The position numbers were made by a program, and so were the translations under genes. This document shows, piece by piece, positions 1 through 6,490 of a stretch of DNA of 8,487 nt. Origin of the DNA: Clostridia bacterium (GTDB taxonomy: Bacteria > UBA6262 > WVXT01). How positions within the stretch are numbered: position 1 is the stretch's first letter; every line of letters begins with the position of its first letter. Location: assembly GCA_030671905.1 (NCBI GenBank), contig DAOVHK010000056.1:1-8487 (forward strand). Reading direction: 5' to 3'. The notes below the pieces were generated by a model that worked only from the letters and a program-made list of their open reading frames with translations, did no database searches and was not told where the DNA came from.

Positions 1-1200
1 CTCTCTCAGCATACGGGTAGACCGGCAAAGCCAATAGTGGAAGTTGGCGATGAAGTTAAGACCGGACAACTCATTGGTGAAAGTGACGGATTCATCTCTT
101 TACCCGTTCATAGTAGTCTCTCCGGGAAAGTCCTCGATATCAAACCCTGGCCTCATCCATTGGGTCATACCGTGCTTTCGGTTATAGTTGAATCTGATGG
201 AAGAGACGAATGGATGAGTGATTTAACAGCGCATGAGGATTATTTTCGTCTCTCTCCTGAGGAGATAAGAGAAATTGTTAACAGTGCTGGAATAGCGGGG
301 TTGGGAGGAGCGGCTTTTCCTACCCATGTTAAGCTCACCCCACCGGAAAGTTGCGAGATCGATATCGTGATACTGAATGGTTGTGAGTGTGAGCCATATC
401 TGACTTGCGACCATAAGTTGATGCTTGAATACTCTCGAGAAATACTCGAGGGACTTAGGATAATCATGCAAACAATCAATGCTGATCGAGGAATTATAGG
501 AGTAGAAGCCAACAAAACTGATGTCATTTCTCTTTTGGAAAAGGAGCTACGGCGAGAGCCCGGTATAGAGTTGGCAGTGCTCAAGGTAAAATATCCTCAA
601 GGCGCGGAAAAGCATTTGATTGACGCTGTTCTAAAGAGAAAAGTTCCTCCGGGTAAACTGCCACTCGATGTTGGAGTAATGGTGGATAACGTGGGGACAG
701 CCCTGGCCATAAGGCAGGCGGTAAAAAGAGGGATTCCACTGATTGAGAGGGTTGTTACAGTTACTGGTTCAGGCATTAAACAACCACAAAATTTGTGGGT
801 TCGTTTAGGGACACTATTTGCGGATGTAGTCTCCCAGTGCGGCGGATTACTGGGAAATCCAGAGAAGATAATTGCTGGTGGTCCTATGATGGGAATAGCC
901 CAGTATACTCTCGATACCCCACTAATTAAGGGGACTTCCGGCATATTAATATTAAGTGAAGCTGAAACCTTTCCTGAAGGAGACTGTATACGTTGCGGCA
1001 AATGCATCGATGTATGTCCTGTGAACCTAATGCCTACGGCGATAGCCCAACATGTGCAGCATAAGGATTGGGCGAGTGTAAGAAGATATAATCCTTTAGA
1101 TTGTATGGAATGTGGGGGTTGTGCTTATGTGTGCCCGGCGAAGATTCCACTGGTCCAGTATATTAAATGGGGGAAAGAAGAAGTAAAGGAGAGAAAGTAG
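1..1200 (+). CDS. rnfC: Rnf complex subunit RnfC, 5'-truncated by window edge
   Basis: Peripheral cytoplasmic subunit of the Rnf ferredoxin:NAD+ oxidoreductase; in this family it carries the NAD(H)/FMN site and two [4Fe-4S] clusters. The frame is open from base 1 and already reads RnfC-like sequence (LSQHTGRPAKPIVEVGDEV) before the first GTG at 37, so that GTG is internal and the true start lies upstream; about 40-50 N-terminal residues are probably missing. Visible parts, by window codon: a biotinyl-lipoyl-like N-terminal stretch (VGDEVKTGQLIGE), the glycine-rich nucleotide-binding segment GLGGAAFPTHVKL (about 100-112), an SLBB-type beta-grasp region (VTVTGSGIKQPQNLWVRLG), and two ferredoxin motifs, C329/332/335/339 (CIRCGKCIDVCP) and C368/371/374/378 (CMECGGCAYVCP). 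rnfD follows after 35 bases. Identification is secure; only the N-terminus is unseen. Confidence 0.96.
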   Translation, partial: LSQHTGRPAKPIVEVGDEVKTGQLIGESDGFISLPVHSSLSGKVLDIKPWPHPLGHTVLSVIVESDGRDEWMSDLTAHEDYFRLSPEEIREIVNSAGIAGLGGAAFPTHVKLTPPESCEIDIVILNGCECEPYLTCDHKLMLEYSREILEGLRIIMQTINADRGIIGVEANKTDVISLLEKELRREPGIELAVLKVKYPQGAEKHLIDAVLKRKVPPGKLPLDVGVMVDNVGTALAIRQAVKRGIPLIERVVTVTGSGIKQPQNLWVRLGTLFADVVSQCGGLLGNPEKIIAGGPMMGIAQYTLDTPLIKGTSGILILSEAETFPEGDCIRCGKCIDVCPVNLMPTAIAQHVQHKDWASVRRYNPLDCMECGGCAYVCPAKIPLVQYIKWGKEEVKERK

Positions 1201-1235
1201 CGGCAGAGCGGAACTCGGCTATATAGAAGGGGAAA

Positions 1236-2162
1236 ATGGAAGAAGTTATCTCTCAGAAGTTAATTGTTTCTGTCTCACCACATATTAGAGCAAGGGAAGA
1301 TGTCCGAGCAATAATGTCTGATGTAATCTTTGCCCTTTCTCCGGCTCTAGTCGCTTCCATTATCTTTTTTGGATGGAGAGCACTTCTTATTGTTTCGGTA
1401 AGCATCTTCTTTTCTGTGGCAAGCGAGTTTTTCTGGCAGAGGCTGTGGAGAAAGAAGATTACAGTTGGAGATTTAAGCTCTGTTGTTACGGGAATGCTTT
1501 TAGCTTTTGTCTTGCCTCCTTCTTCTCCTCTGTGGATGGTGGCAATAGGTGCATTTGTTGCAATTACTTTGGGGAAGCAGATTTTTGGAGGGTTGGGATA
1601 CAATCCATTCAATCCGGCATTGGTGGCGCGAGCTGTGTTATTGGCTTCCTGGCCGGTGTATATGACTACCTGGACAAGACCCTTTGATGGGGTGACAACT
1701 GCTTCACCTCTGGGAATAGTGAAGATGGAGTTAGACCAGAGGTTACCATCATATTTAGAGATGTTTTTAGGTAACAGAGCTGGCTGTTTAGGTGAAATTT
1801 CTGTTTTAGCCTTGTTACTTGGAGCAGTATACCTTCTATATAAGAAGCAAATTACTTGGCACATTCCAGTAAGTTTTATTGGAACGGTTGGTTTAGTCTG
1901 TCTTCTGTTTAATAGAGACCCTTTGTTCAACATCATGGCTGGTGGGCTTATTCTGGGGGCTTTCTTCATGGCAACGGATCTGGTTACCTCACCTTTAACC
2001 AAGAAGGGTAAGCTGGTATTTGGTGTAGGTTGTGGGCTTCTAACTGTATTAATTCGCTTCACCGGAGGGTTTCCTGAAGGAGTCTGTTACTCTATTCTGA
2101 TTATGAATATGTTAACTCCTATAATTGATAAAATTACTGAACCAAAAGTCTTCGGTAGTTGA
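1236..2162 (+). CDS. rnfD: Rnf complex membrane subunit RnfD
   Basis: Polytopic inner-membrane subunit of Rnf, homologous to NqrB, which carries covalent FMN and takes part in ion translocation. The 308-residue length is normal. The ATG is preceded by a Shine-Dalgarno-like AGAAGGGG (1225-1232). Family hallmarks seen: N-terminal SPHIRAREDV, TGMLLAFVLPPSSPLW (85-100), GKQIFGGLGYNPFNPA (113-128), the flavinylation segment DGVTTASPLG (151-160), and FMATDLVTSP (244-253). Hydrophobic segments alternate with short loops throughout, as expected for about ten helices. The oddity is the flavin site: the family motif is roughly DGxSGATPL, with the last Thr esterified by FMN. Here it reads DGVTTASPL, putting Ser157 (codon TCA, 1704-1706) in the acceptor position. 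Whether Ser is used is not known from sequence. Confidence 0.96.
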   Translation: MEEVISQKLIVSVSPHIRAREDVRAIMSDVIFALSPALVASIIFFGWRALLIVSVSIFFSVASEFFWQRLWRKKITVGDLSSVVTGMLLAFVLPPSSPLWMVAIGAFVAITLGKQIFGGLGYNPFNPALVARAVLLASWPVYMTTWTRPFDGVTTASPLGIVKMELDQRLPSYLEMFLGNRAGCLGEISVLALLLGAVYLLYKKQITWHIPVSFIGTVGLVCLLFNRDPLFNIMAGGLILGAFFMATDLVTSPLTKKGKLVFGVGCGLLTVLIRFTGGFPEGVCYSILIMNMLTPIIDKITEPKVFGS

Positions 2163-2238
2163 ACAACTGATACAGAGCACTGTAAATAGTACCAGACTAA
2201 GGTCTTGACGTAATTCGTAACTACTTGTAGGATTTCTG

Positions 2239-3072
2239 ATGAAAAAAATTATAATTAGAAGTTTATTGCTAGCAATTGTGGCCTCCTTAGCAGCTTGGGC
2301 ACTTAGTCTCACTTATAAGAACACAAAGCCCAGAATAGATGCTTATGCTGAACAGCAGGCAAGGGAAGCTCGGAAAGAAGTTCTACCCGAGGCAAGCGAA
2401 TTTGAGCTTGTGAATATTGGGGAACAGGAATACTTTATTGGATATGATGAGAGAGGAAAACGTGTGGGAGTGAGTATAAAGACAAAGACGCGGGGTTATT
2501 CTGGGCCAATAGAAATGATTATGGGATTCAATATGAAAGGAGAAATAACAGGGCTGAAAATATTGAACCAGATTGAGACTCCCGGTCTGGGGTCTAAGAT
2601 TGTGGAGGATTGGTTTAGTAAACAATTTATTAAACTAAAAGCAGAGGATTTGAGCTTTACAAAGGAAGATTCCCAAGGGAAAGTAGAGGCAATTACGGCA
2701 GCGACTATTTCTTCCCGGGCAGCACTTGAGGGAGCTAAGGAACTGTTCGGTTTATATGGTGACTTCTTGAGATATTTAAAGAAAGTAGAGATTCTCAAAT
2801 ATATCCGTGATGGGGACTACACTGGCGAAGGGGCGGGCTTTATTGGACCGATTAGGGTGAGGGTTACTGTGCAAAATCATCGGATAATAAAGATAGCTAT
2901 TCTGAAGCGACAAGAGGTAATAGAATACTGGTCTAAGGTTAGAGAGAAAATACCTCAGGAAATACTGGAAAAACAGAATATCGATGTGGATATAGTTAGT
3001 GGAGCGACTTATTCCAGCAAGGGATTGATTGAGGCAATTACTAATGCTCTGGAGAAAGGGATAGAGAGGTGA
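2239..3072 (+). CDS. rnfG: Rnf complex subunit RnfG with an extra C-terminal FMN-binding domain
   Basis: RnfG is a single-span membrane protein whose extracytoplasmic domain holds FMN covalently on a Thr. At 277 residues it is clearly longer than the usual roughly 180-220. Residues 1-25 form the N-terminal membrane anchor. Domain 1 (about 60-175) is standard RnfG: RGYSGPIEMIMGF (85-97), the ETPGLGSKI segment (113-121), and the flavin site EAITAATISS (150-159) with acceptor Thr156. A short linker leads to domain 2 (about 188-277), a second FMN_bind domain: DGDYTGEGAGFIGPIRVRVT (191-210), then VDIVSGATYSS (250-260) with acceptor Thr257. The frame is continuous through the junction, so this is a real fusion and not a sequencing merge of two genes. 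An AGGA lies 7 bases before the ATG. It follows rnfD by 76 bases and precedes moeA by 134. Domain 1 has Ala for the usual Gly in (S/T)GAT; domain 2 is canonical. Confidence 0.94.
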   Translation: MKKIIIRSLLLAIVASLAAWALSLTYKNTKPRIDAYAEQQAREARKEVLPEASEFELVNIGEQEYFIGYDERGKRVGVSIKTKTRGYSGPIEMIMGFNMKGEITGLKILNQIETPGLGSKIVEDWFSKQFIKLKAEDLSFTKEDSQGKVEAITAATISSRAALEGAKELFGLYGDFLRYLKKVEILKYIRDGDYTGEGAGFIGPIRVRVTVQNHRIIKIAILKRQEVIEYWSKVREKIPQEILEKQNIDVDIVSGATYSSKGLIEAITNALEKGIER

Positions 3073-3083
3073 GAAAATTCTCA
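3070..3083. repeat. Short perfect inverted repeat at the rnfG stop codon
   Basis: TGAGAA-AA-TTCTCA is a perfect 6-bp inverted repeat with a 2-base centre; its first three bases are the TGA stop of rnfG. It is AT-rich and has no T-run behind it, so it is not a convincing terminator. It opens the longest intergenic stretch of the window (3073-3206), where I see only weak short hairpins and no gene, promoter or riboswitch I can support. Confidence 0.3.
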
Positions 3084-3206
3084 GCGAGCGAACCAAATCC
3101 CGAGCATCAGGGGAATAAGCCGTCCTTGTTTTTTGGCTAAAATTCCGAAAGCTCTTCACAAACTATCTTTCAAATGTCAGTTGAGAAAAAGTAATGGGAA
3201 GATAAA

Positions 3207-4400
3207 ATGTTGAAGTTTGGGCAGGCTTTAAAGATAGTGCTTGAAGATACCAAACCGATGGAATGGGAATGGGTAGTTCTTTCTCGCGTGCATAGAAGGG
3301 TGCTTGCTGAAGATGTAACTGCTCAAAATAATGTTCCCTATACAGATAATTCGGCAATGGATGGCTATGCAATAGATACAGATGATCTGAAGAGCGTTCC
3401 TCGAGAGTTGAAAGTAGTGGGGGTTGTGGCTTGTGGGAAATCTGTTAACAAGAGATTAAAACTGGGTGAGGCTATGGCTATAATGACAGGTGCTCCGATT
3501 CCAGAAGGTTGTAATAGTGTTGTTCCCGTGGAGGATACAGAGAAAGTTGCCTCAGGAATTGTGAGAATACTTCGCCAGATTAAACCTGGTAAAAATGTGC
3601 GCTATTCAGGAGAAGATGTGAGAAAAGGAGAGGTGGTTTTAGAGAAAGGCACAGCTCTCGGTCCAGGTGAATTGGGGATGCTCGCTTCTATGGGGAGGAA
3701 GAGAGTGAGGGTCTTTCAAAAACCAGTGGTGGCTATATTAGTTACCGGTAATGAAATCATTGAACCTGGGGAGAGGTTGCGTCCGGGCAAAGTGAGAGAT
3801 ATAAACACATTTTCCTTACGTGGTCTTGTGGAAAAATTTGGTGGTGTTCCGCTTCCTCTGGGAATAGCTGGCGATGAGAAAGTTAAACTGTTGAGAAAAA
3901 TGAGAAAGGGCCTTAATTCCGATATAATGCTTATTTCCGGTGGGGTTTCTATGGGGAGGTTCGATTTTGTGCGTGAGGCTCTGACTTCTCTGGGATATAG
4001 AGAGAGATTCTGGAAGGTAGCGATGAAACCAGGGATGCCAATCAGTTTTGGCTATATCGGGCGGATGCCAGTTTTTGGTTTGCCAGGCAATCCTGTCTCT
4101 TCGATGGTCTCCTTTCTGGAGTTTGTGCGTCCCCTTATGATGAAGCTTGTGGATAGAGCTGTAGATTTACCTGAAATTTCTGCTTTTCTAAGAACTCCCA
4201 TAGTGAAAAAGGATAATAGGAGACATTTCCTCCGGGTGAAATTGGATTACGGGAATCACAAATATTTTGCTTCCCTCACAGGTCCCCAGGGGTCGGGAAT
4301 TCTTAAATCAATGATAGAGTGTGACGGTATTGCCATTATCCCGGAGAATACCAAAGCATTGAAAGTAGGAGATAGAGTAACTGTGCAATTGGTAGTGTAG
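3207..4400 (+). CDS. moeA: Molybdopterin molybdenumtransferase MoeA
   Basis: Inserts molybdate (or possibly tungstate) into adenylylated molybdopterin, the last common step of Mo/W cofactor synthesis, in the cytoplasm. The 397 residues match the family's usual 400 or so and all domains are present in order: the N-terminal signature NVPYTDNSAMDGYAID (about 45-60), GAPIPEGCNSVVPVED (96-111), the GEDVRKGE segment (131-138), the central MoCF/MogA-like domain with LVTGNEIIEPGERL, VRDINTF, the ISGGVSMGRFDFV loop carrying the conserved Asp, and KPGMPISFG...VFGLPGNPVSSM, followed by a C-terminal beta domain. The ATG has GGGAAG 6 bases upstream. It interrupts the rnf genes between rnfG and rnfE; no other molybdopterin gene is visible, so it probably serves a Mo/W enzyme encoded elsewhere. 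The stop codon lies inside the palindromic element at 4392-4452, which may have reshaped the C-terminal end (VQLVV). Confidence 0.95.
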   Translation: MLKFGQALKIVLEDTKPMEWEWVVLSRVHRRVLAEDVTAQNNVPYTDNSAMDGYAIDTDDLKSVPRELKVVGVVACGKSVNKRLKLGEAMAIMTGAPIPEGCNSVVPVEDTEKVASGIVRILRQIKPGKNVRYSGEDVRKGEVVLEKGTALGPGELGMLASMGRKRVRVFQKPVVAILVTGNEIIEPGERLRPGKVRDINTFSLRGLVEKFGGVPLPLGIAGDEKVKLLRKMRKGLNSDIMLISGGVSMGRFDFVREALTSLGYRERFWKVAMKPGMPISFGYIGRMPVFGLPGNPVSSMVSFLEFVRPLMMKLVDRAVDLPEISAFLRTPIVKKDNRRHFLRVKLDYGNHKYFASLTGPQGSGILKSMIECDGIAIIPENTKALKVGDRVTVQLVV

Positions 4401-4452
4401 GGGATTTGTCCCCGCCCCGATAAATCGGGGCGCCCGTAAATGGTTACACTAC
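4392..4452. repeat. Palindromic cloverleaf-like element (MITE/REP-like) after moeA
   Basis: An 8-base arm GTAGTGTA (4392-4399) is matched by its exact reverse complement TACACTAC (4445-4452). Between them sit two back-to-back GC-rich hairpins: GGGGA-TTTG-TCCCC (4400-4413) and GCCCCGAT-AA-ATCGGGGC (4414-4431). A further perfect palindrome, GGGCGCCC (4428-4435), overlaps the second. The GC-rich core contrasts with the AT-leaning genes around it. The left arm covers the moeA stop codon. There is no T-run after either stem on either strand, so an intrinsic terminator is unlikely. The architecture resembles small non-autonomous mobile or REP-type elements; copies elsewhere in the genome cannot be seen from here. 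Confidence 0.6.
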
Positions 4453-4470
4453 AGATTATGCAAGTTGGAT

Positions 4471-4476
4471 GGTGAG
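4471..4476 (+). promoter_or_regulatory. Shine-Dalgarno-like GGTGAG deciding the rnfE start
   Basis: GGTGAG ends 4 bases before the ATG at 4481. The alternative in-frame ATG at 4469 has no purine-rich site ahead of it, and the protein from 4481 (MAKLKSFTNGVLRENP) begins just where RnfE proteins normally begin. This favours 4481, without excluding 4469. Confidence 0.45.
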
Positions 4477-4480
4477 TGGT

Positions 4481-5068
4481 ATGGCTAAGTTGAAAAGTTT
4501 TACTAATGGGGTTCTGAGGGAGAACCCGGTTTTAGTGTTAGTGCTCGGGCTCTGTCCTCTCCTGGCAGTTTCCAATACTGCAATTAATGCTCTGGGGATG
4601 GGGATTGCCACAATTTTTGTATTGACTCTTTCCAGCACGGTAGTTTCGCTTTGTCGTAAAGTTATTCCTGAAGATATTCGTATTCCTATCTTTGTTATTA
4701 TTATATCTACTTTTGTTACTATAGCTGATTATTTTATGGCTGCATATTTTCCACCTCTTCATAGATCCTTGGGTGTTTTTATTCCCTTGATTGTGGTGAA
4801 TTGTATTATTTTGGCACGGGCTGAGGCATTTGCCTATCGGAACTCTCTGATAGATTCGTTTTTGGATGCACTGGGGATGGGATTGGGATTTATTTTGGTG
4901 ATAGTCACCATTGGAATAATTAGAGAGGTTTTAGGGAATGGTACAATATTTGGCTCAAGTAGATTCATCTTTCATCCTGCTTTGATTATGGTTTTCCCTC
5001 CCGGAGCATATTTAACTATTGGTTTTCTAATGGGAATCCTAAACTGGTGGAATAGTAGAAGAAAATAA
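4481..5068 (+). CDS. rnfE: Rnf complex membrane subunit RnfE
   Basis: Hydrophobic inner-membrane subunit homologous to NqrD; it pairs with RnfA in inverted topology at the ion-translocating core. From ATG 4481 it is 195 residues, the normal size; a start at 4469 would add four residues (MVSG). Hallmarks: FTNGVLRENPVLVLVLGLCP (7-26) with Cys25, DIRIPIFVIIISTFVTIADY (65-84), SLGVFIPLIVVNCIILARAE (96-115) with Cys108, LDALGMGLGF (128-137) and IIREVLGNGTIFG (146-158). The two cysteines, one in GLCP and one in the NC motif, are those that in Rnf/Nqr structures help hold a membrane-embedded Fe-S centre together with the matching pair in RnfA. About six membrane helices are apparent. rnfA follows after 30 bases, while moeA and a palindromic element separate it from rnfG. 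Confidence 0.95.
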   Translation: MAKLKSFTNGVLRENPVLVLVLGLCPLLAVSNTAINALGMGIATIFVLTLSSTVVSLCRKVIPEDIRIPIFVIIISTFVTIADYFMAAYFPPLHRSLGVFIPLIVVNCIILARAEAFAYRNSLIDSFLDALGMGLGFILVIVTIGIIREVLGNGTIFGSSRFIFHPALIMVFPPGAYLTIGFLMGILNWWNSRRK

Positions 5069-5098
5069 ATTCTTAATTCGATTTAATAGAGGAATTTA

Positions 5099-5686
5099 AT
5101 GGACCAGGTAAGTTTATTCGGTATCTTCATTTCGGCTCTTTTAATAAATAACATTATACTTATGCGCTTTCTTGGGCTCTGTTCATTCTTTGGCGTTTCT
5201 CGCCAGATGGAAGTTTCCTTAGGGATGAGTATGGCGGTTATTTTCGTAATGACTATATCTTCAGCTGTTACCTGGATTTTCTACCACGTTTTCCTGTTGC
5301 CACTGAATGTGGAATTTCTGAAAATCTCAACTTTCATATTGGTCATCGCCTCTTTAGTTCAGTTGGAGGAACTTTTCTTGAAAAGGCATATTCCTCACCT
5401 GTATCGATCCTTGGGAATATATCTTCCCCTGGTTACCACCAATTGTGCTATCCTGGCAGTCGCTTTCCTTCATGTCGATTATAATTACGCTTTTATTCAA
5501 ACGGTTATATATGCTCTGGGAGTCTCTTTAGGCTATACAGTGGCTATAATGCTCTTTACTGGAATTAGAATCAGGTTGGAGAGTGCACCCATTCCCGAGC
5601 CCTTAAAGGGATATCCCACTGCATTTTTCATAGCTGCTTTGATGTCTTTAGCATTTTTGGGCTTTAAGGGTCTTTTTGGGTTATGA
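5099..5686 (+). CDS. rnfA: Rnf complex membrane subunit RnfA
   Basis: Integral membrane subunit homologous to NqrE, partner of RnfE in the ion-conducting core. 195 residues, normal length, about six hydrophobic helices. Visible motifs: INNIILMRFLGLCSFFGVSR (16-35) with Cys28, LVQLEELFLKRHIPHLYRSL (86-105), and GIYLPLVTTNCAILAVAF (106-123) with Cys116; these Cys positions mirror those of RnfE. The family usually has GLCP or GICP here, and this protein has GLCS, a mild deviation next to the cluster ligand. The ATG follows AGAGGA (5088-5093) with a 5-base spacer, a strong ribosome site. It ends at TGA 5684-5686, only 7 bases ahead of the preferred rnfB start, consistent with translational coupling. 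Confidence 0.95.
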   Translation: MDQVSLFGIFISALLINNIILMRFLGLCSFFGVSRQMEVSLGMSMAVIFVMTISSAVTWIFYHVFLLPLNVEFLKISTFILVIASLVQLEELFLKRHIPHLYRSLGIYLPLVTTNCAILAVAFLHVDYNYAFIQTVIYALGVSLGYTVAIMLFTGIRIRLESAPIPEPLKGYPTAFFIAALMSLAFLGFKGLFGL

Positions 5687-5690
5687 GGAG
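5685..5690 (+). promoter_or_regulatory. Shine-Dalgarno GAGGAG deciding the rnfB start
   Basis: GAGGAG overlaps the rnfA TGA and lies 3 bases before the ATG at 5694. A TTG at 5676, overlapping rnfA by 11 bases, is in frame and has AAGGG upstream. However, family RnfB proteins begin at about MVLISVITLGGLG, which corresponds to 5694, so the ATG is preferred. Confidence 0.5.
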
Positions 5691-5693
5691 TTT

Positions 5694-6476
5694 ATGGTCT
5701 TAATCTCTGTAATTACTTTAGGCGGTCTAGGGCTCCTTTTCGGTCTTCTTTTGGCTCTGGCTGGCAAAAAGTTTGCTGTAAGGGTTGATCCCAGGGAGGA
5801 AAAAATATTGAATTTCCTGCCAGGGACTAACTGTGGTGCTTGCGGCTTTGCCGGGTGTAGAGGTATGGCAGAGGCCTTACTTAGAAGTGAAGCCGGAGCG
5901 ACTTCTTGTCCAGCGGTTAGTGAGGAGACTGCTTACAAAATAGGGGAGATTCTCGGAAAAAAAATTGAGGTTAGAGAAGCGGAAGTTGCCCGGGTTATGT
6001 GTCAGGGGGATGAGAGTAAGGTAAAATATGACTATAACGGAGTGGAAGACTGTCGCGCAGCCCATCTTGTAGCTGATGGATACAAGGCTTGCAGTTATGC
6101 ATGTTTAGGACTGGGCACATGTAAGGATGTCTGTCCTTTTGATGCAATTCGCTGGGAAAAGGGTAAGACGCCTGAGATTTTAATGGATAAATGTACCGCA
6201 TGCGGAAAATGTGTTGAGGTCTGCCCTACAAAAGTAATCAGCCTCATTCCTAAAAAAGCTAAAGTCTATGTTAAATGTAGTTCTCCTGATAAGGGAGCGA
6301 TAGTTCGAAAGATATGTAAAGTGGGCTGTAATGGCTGCGGTATCTGCGTTAAGGTTTGTGAGCCGGAGGCTATTAAGTTAGAAAATAATTTGGCTATTAT
6401 CGATTACGGGAAATGCACAAATTGTGGAATCTGTGTTGAGAAATGTCCAACCAATTCCATAGTAATGGTGGAATGA
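5694..6476 (+). CDS. rnfB: Rnf complex ferredoxin-like subunit RnfB
   Basis: Membrane-anchored multi-cluster subunit that receives electrons from soluble ferredoxin. From ATG 5694 it is 260 residues. Residues 1-22 form one membrane helix, followed by KKFAVRVDPREEKI. A 4Fe-4S domain follows with C47/C50/C55 and C72 (NCGACGFAGC...SCP). Next is the RnfB-specific GVEDCRAAHLVADGYKACSY region, with CSYACLGLGTCKDVCP giving C133/137/143/147. Three classic ferredoxin motifs complete it: CTACGKCVEVCP (C167/170/173/177), CNGCGICVKVCE (C212/215/218/222) and CTNCGICVEKCP (C241/244/247/251). That makes five predicted [4Fe-4S] clusters. The fourth motif has Glu where Pro normally follows the last Cys. Several further cysteines (C103, C120, C195, C208) lie between motifs. 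A longer version starting at TTG 5676 is possible but less likely. It ends the rnf block; the next gene begins within about 15 bases. Confidence 0.95.
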   Translation: MVLISVITLGGLGLLFGLLLALAGKKFAVRVDPREEKILNFLPGTNCGACGFAGCRGMAEALLRSEAGATSCPAVSEETAYKIGEILGKKIEVREAEVARVMCQGDESKVKYDYNGVEDCRAAHLVADGYKACSYACLGLGTCKDVCPFDAIRWEKGKTPEILMDKCTACGKCVEVCPTKVISLIPKKAKVYVKCSSPDKGAIVRKICKVGCNGCGICVKVCEPEAIKLENNLAIIDYGKCTNCGICVEKCPTNSIVMVE

Positions 6477-6479
6477 TAT

Positions 6480-6484
6480 AGGGA
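6480..6484 (+). promoter_or_regulatory. Shine-Dalgarno AGGGA deciding the start of the small CxxC protein
   Basis: AGGGA directly touches the ATG at 6485, which is too close to serve it, but lies 6 bases before the in-frame ATG at 6491. This favours initiation at 6491 (MEYRCELC). Confidence 0.45.
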
Positions 6485-6490
6485 ATGGGT

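Noticed and set aside
37..1200. GTG at 37 as the rnfC start codon
   Set aside because: The twelve codons before it already encode conserved RnfC sequence in the same frame, so the gene begins upstream of the window.
1253..2062. Long open frame on the minus strand opposite rnfD (269 codons)
   Set aside because: It lies fully antisense to a clear RnfD gene, its translation shows no recognisable domain or signal, and such shadows are common opposite hydrophobic genes. The plus strand explains the region.
2205..2233. Promoter-like TTGACG-17-TAGGAT just ahead of rnfG
   Set aside because: The -10-like hexamer coincides with the Shine-Dalgarno AGGA and ends 5 bases before the ATG, which would force a leaderless transcript. 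More likely chance in a co-transcribed operon.
3110..3143. Possible terminator or riboswitch in the rnfG-moeA gap (AGCC...TTTTTTGGCT)
   Set aside because: Only a 4-bp stem with the T-run inside the loop instead of after it. The gap is also too short and lacks the conserved hairpins of a Moco-type riboswitch.
2776..3159. Minus-strand open frame over the rnfG end and the rnfG-moeA gap
   Set aside because: Mostly antisense to rnfG domain 2, no recognisable family, low-complexity translation; treated as a shadow.
4400..4431. Intrinsic terminator after moeA
   Set aside because: The two hairpins are strong, but neither strand has a T-run following them; better explained as part of the palindromic repeat element.
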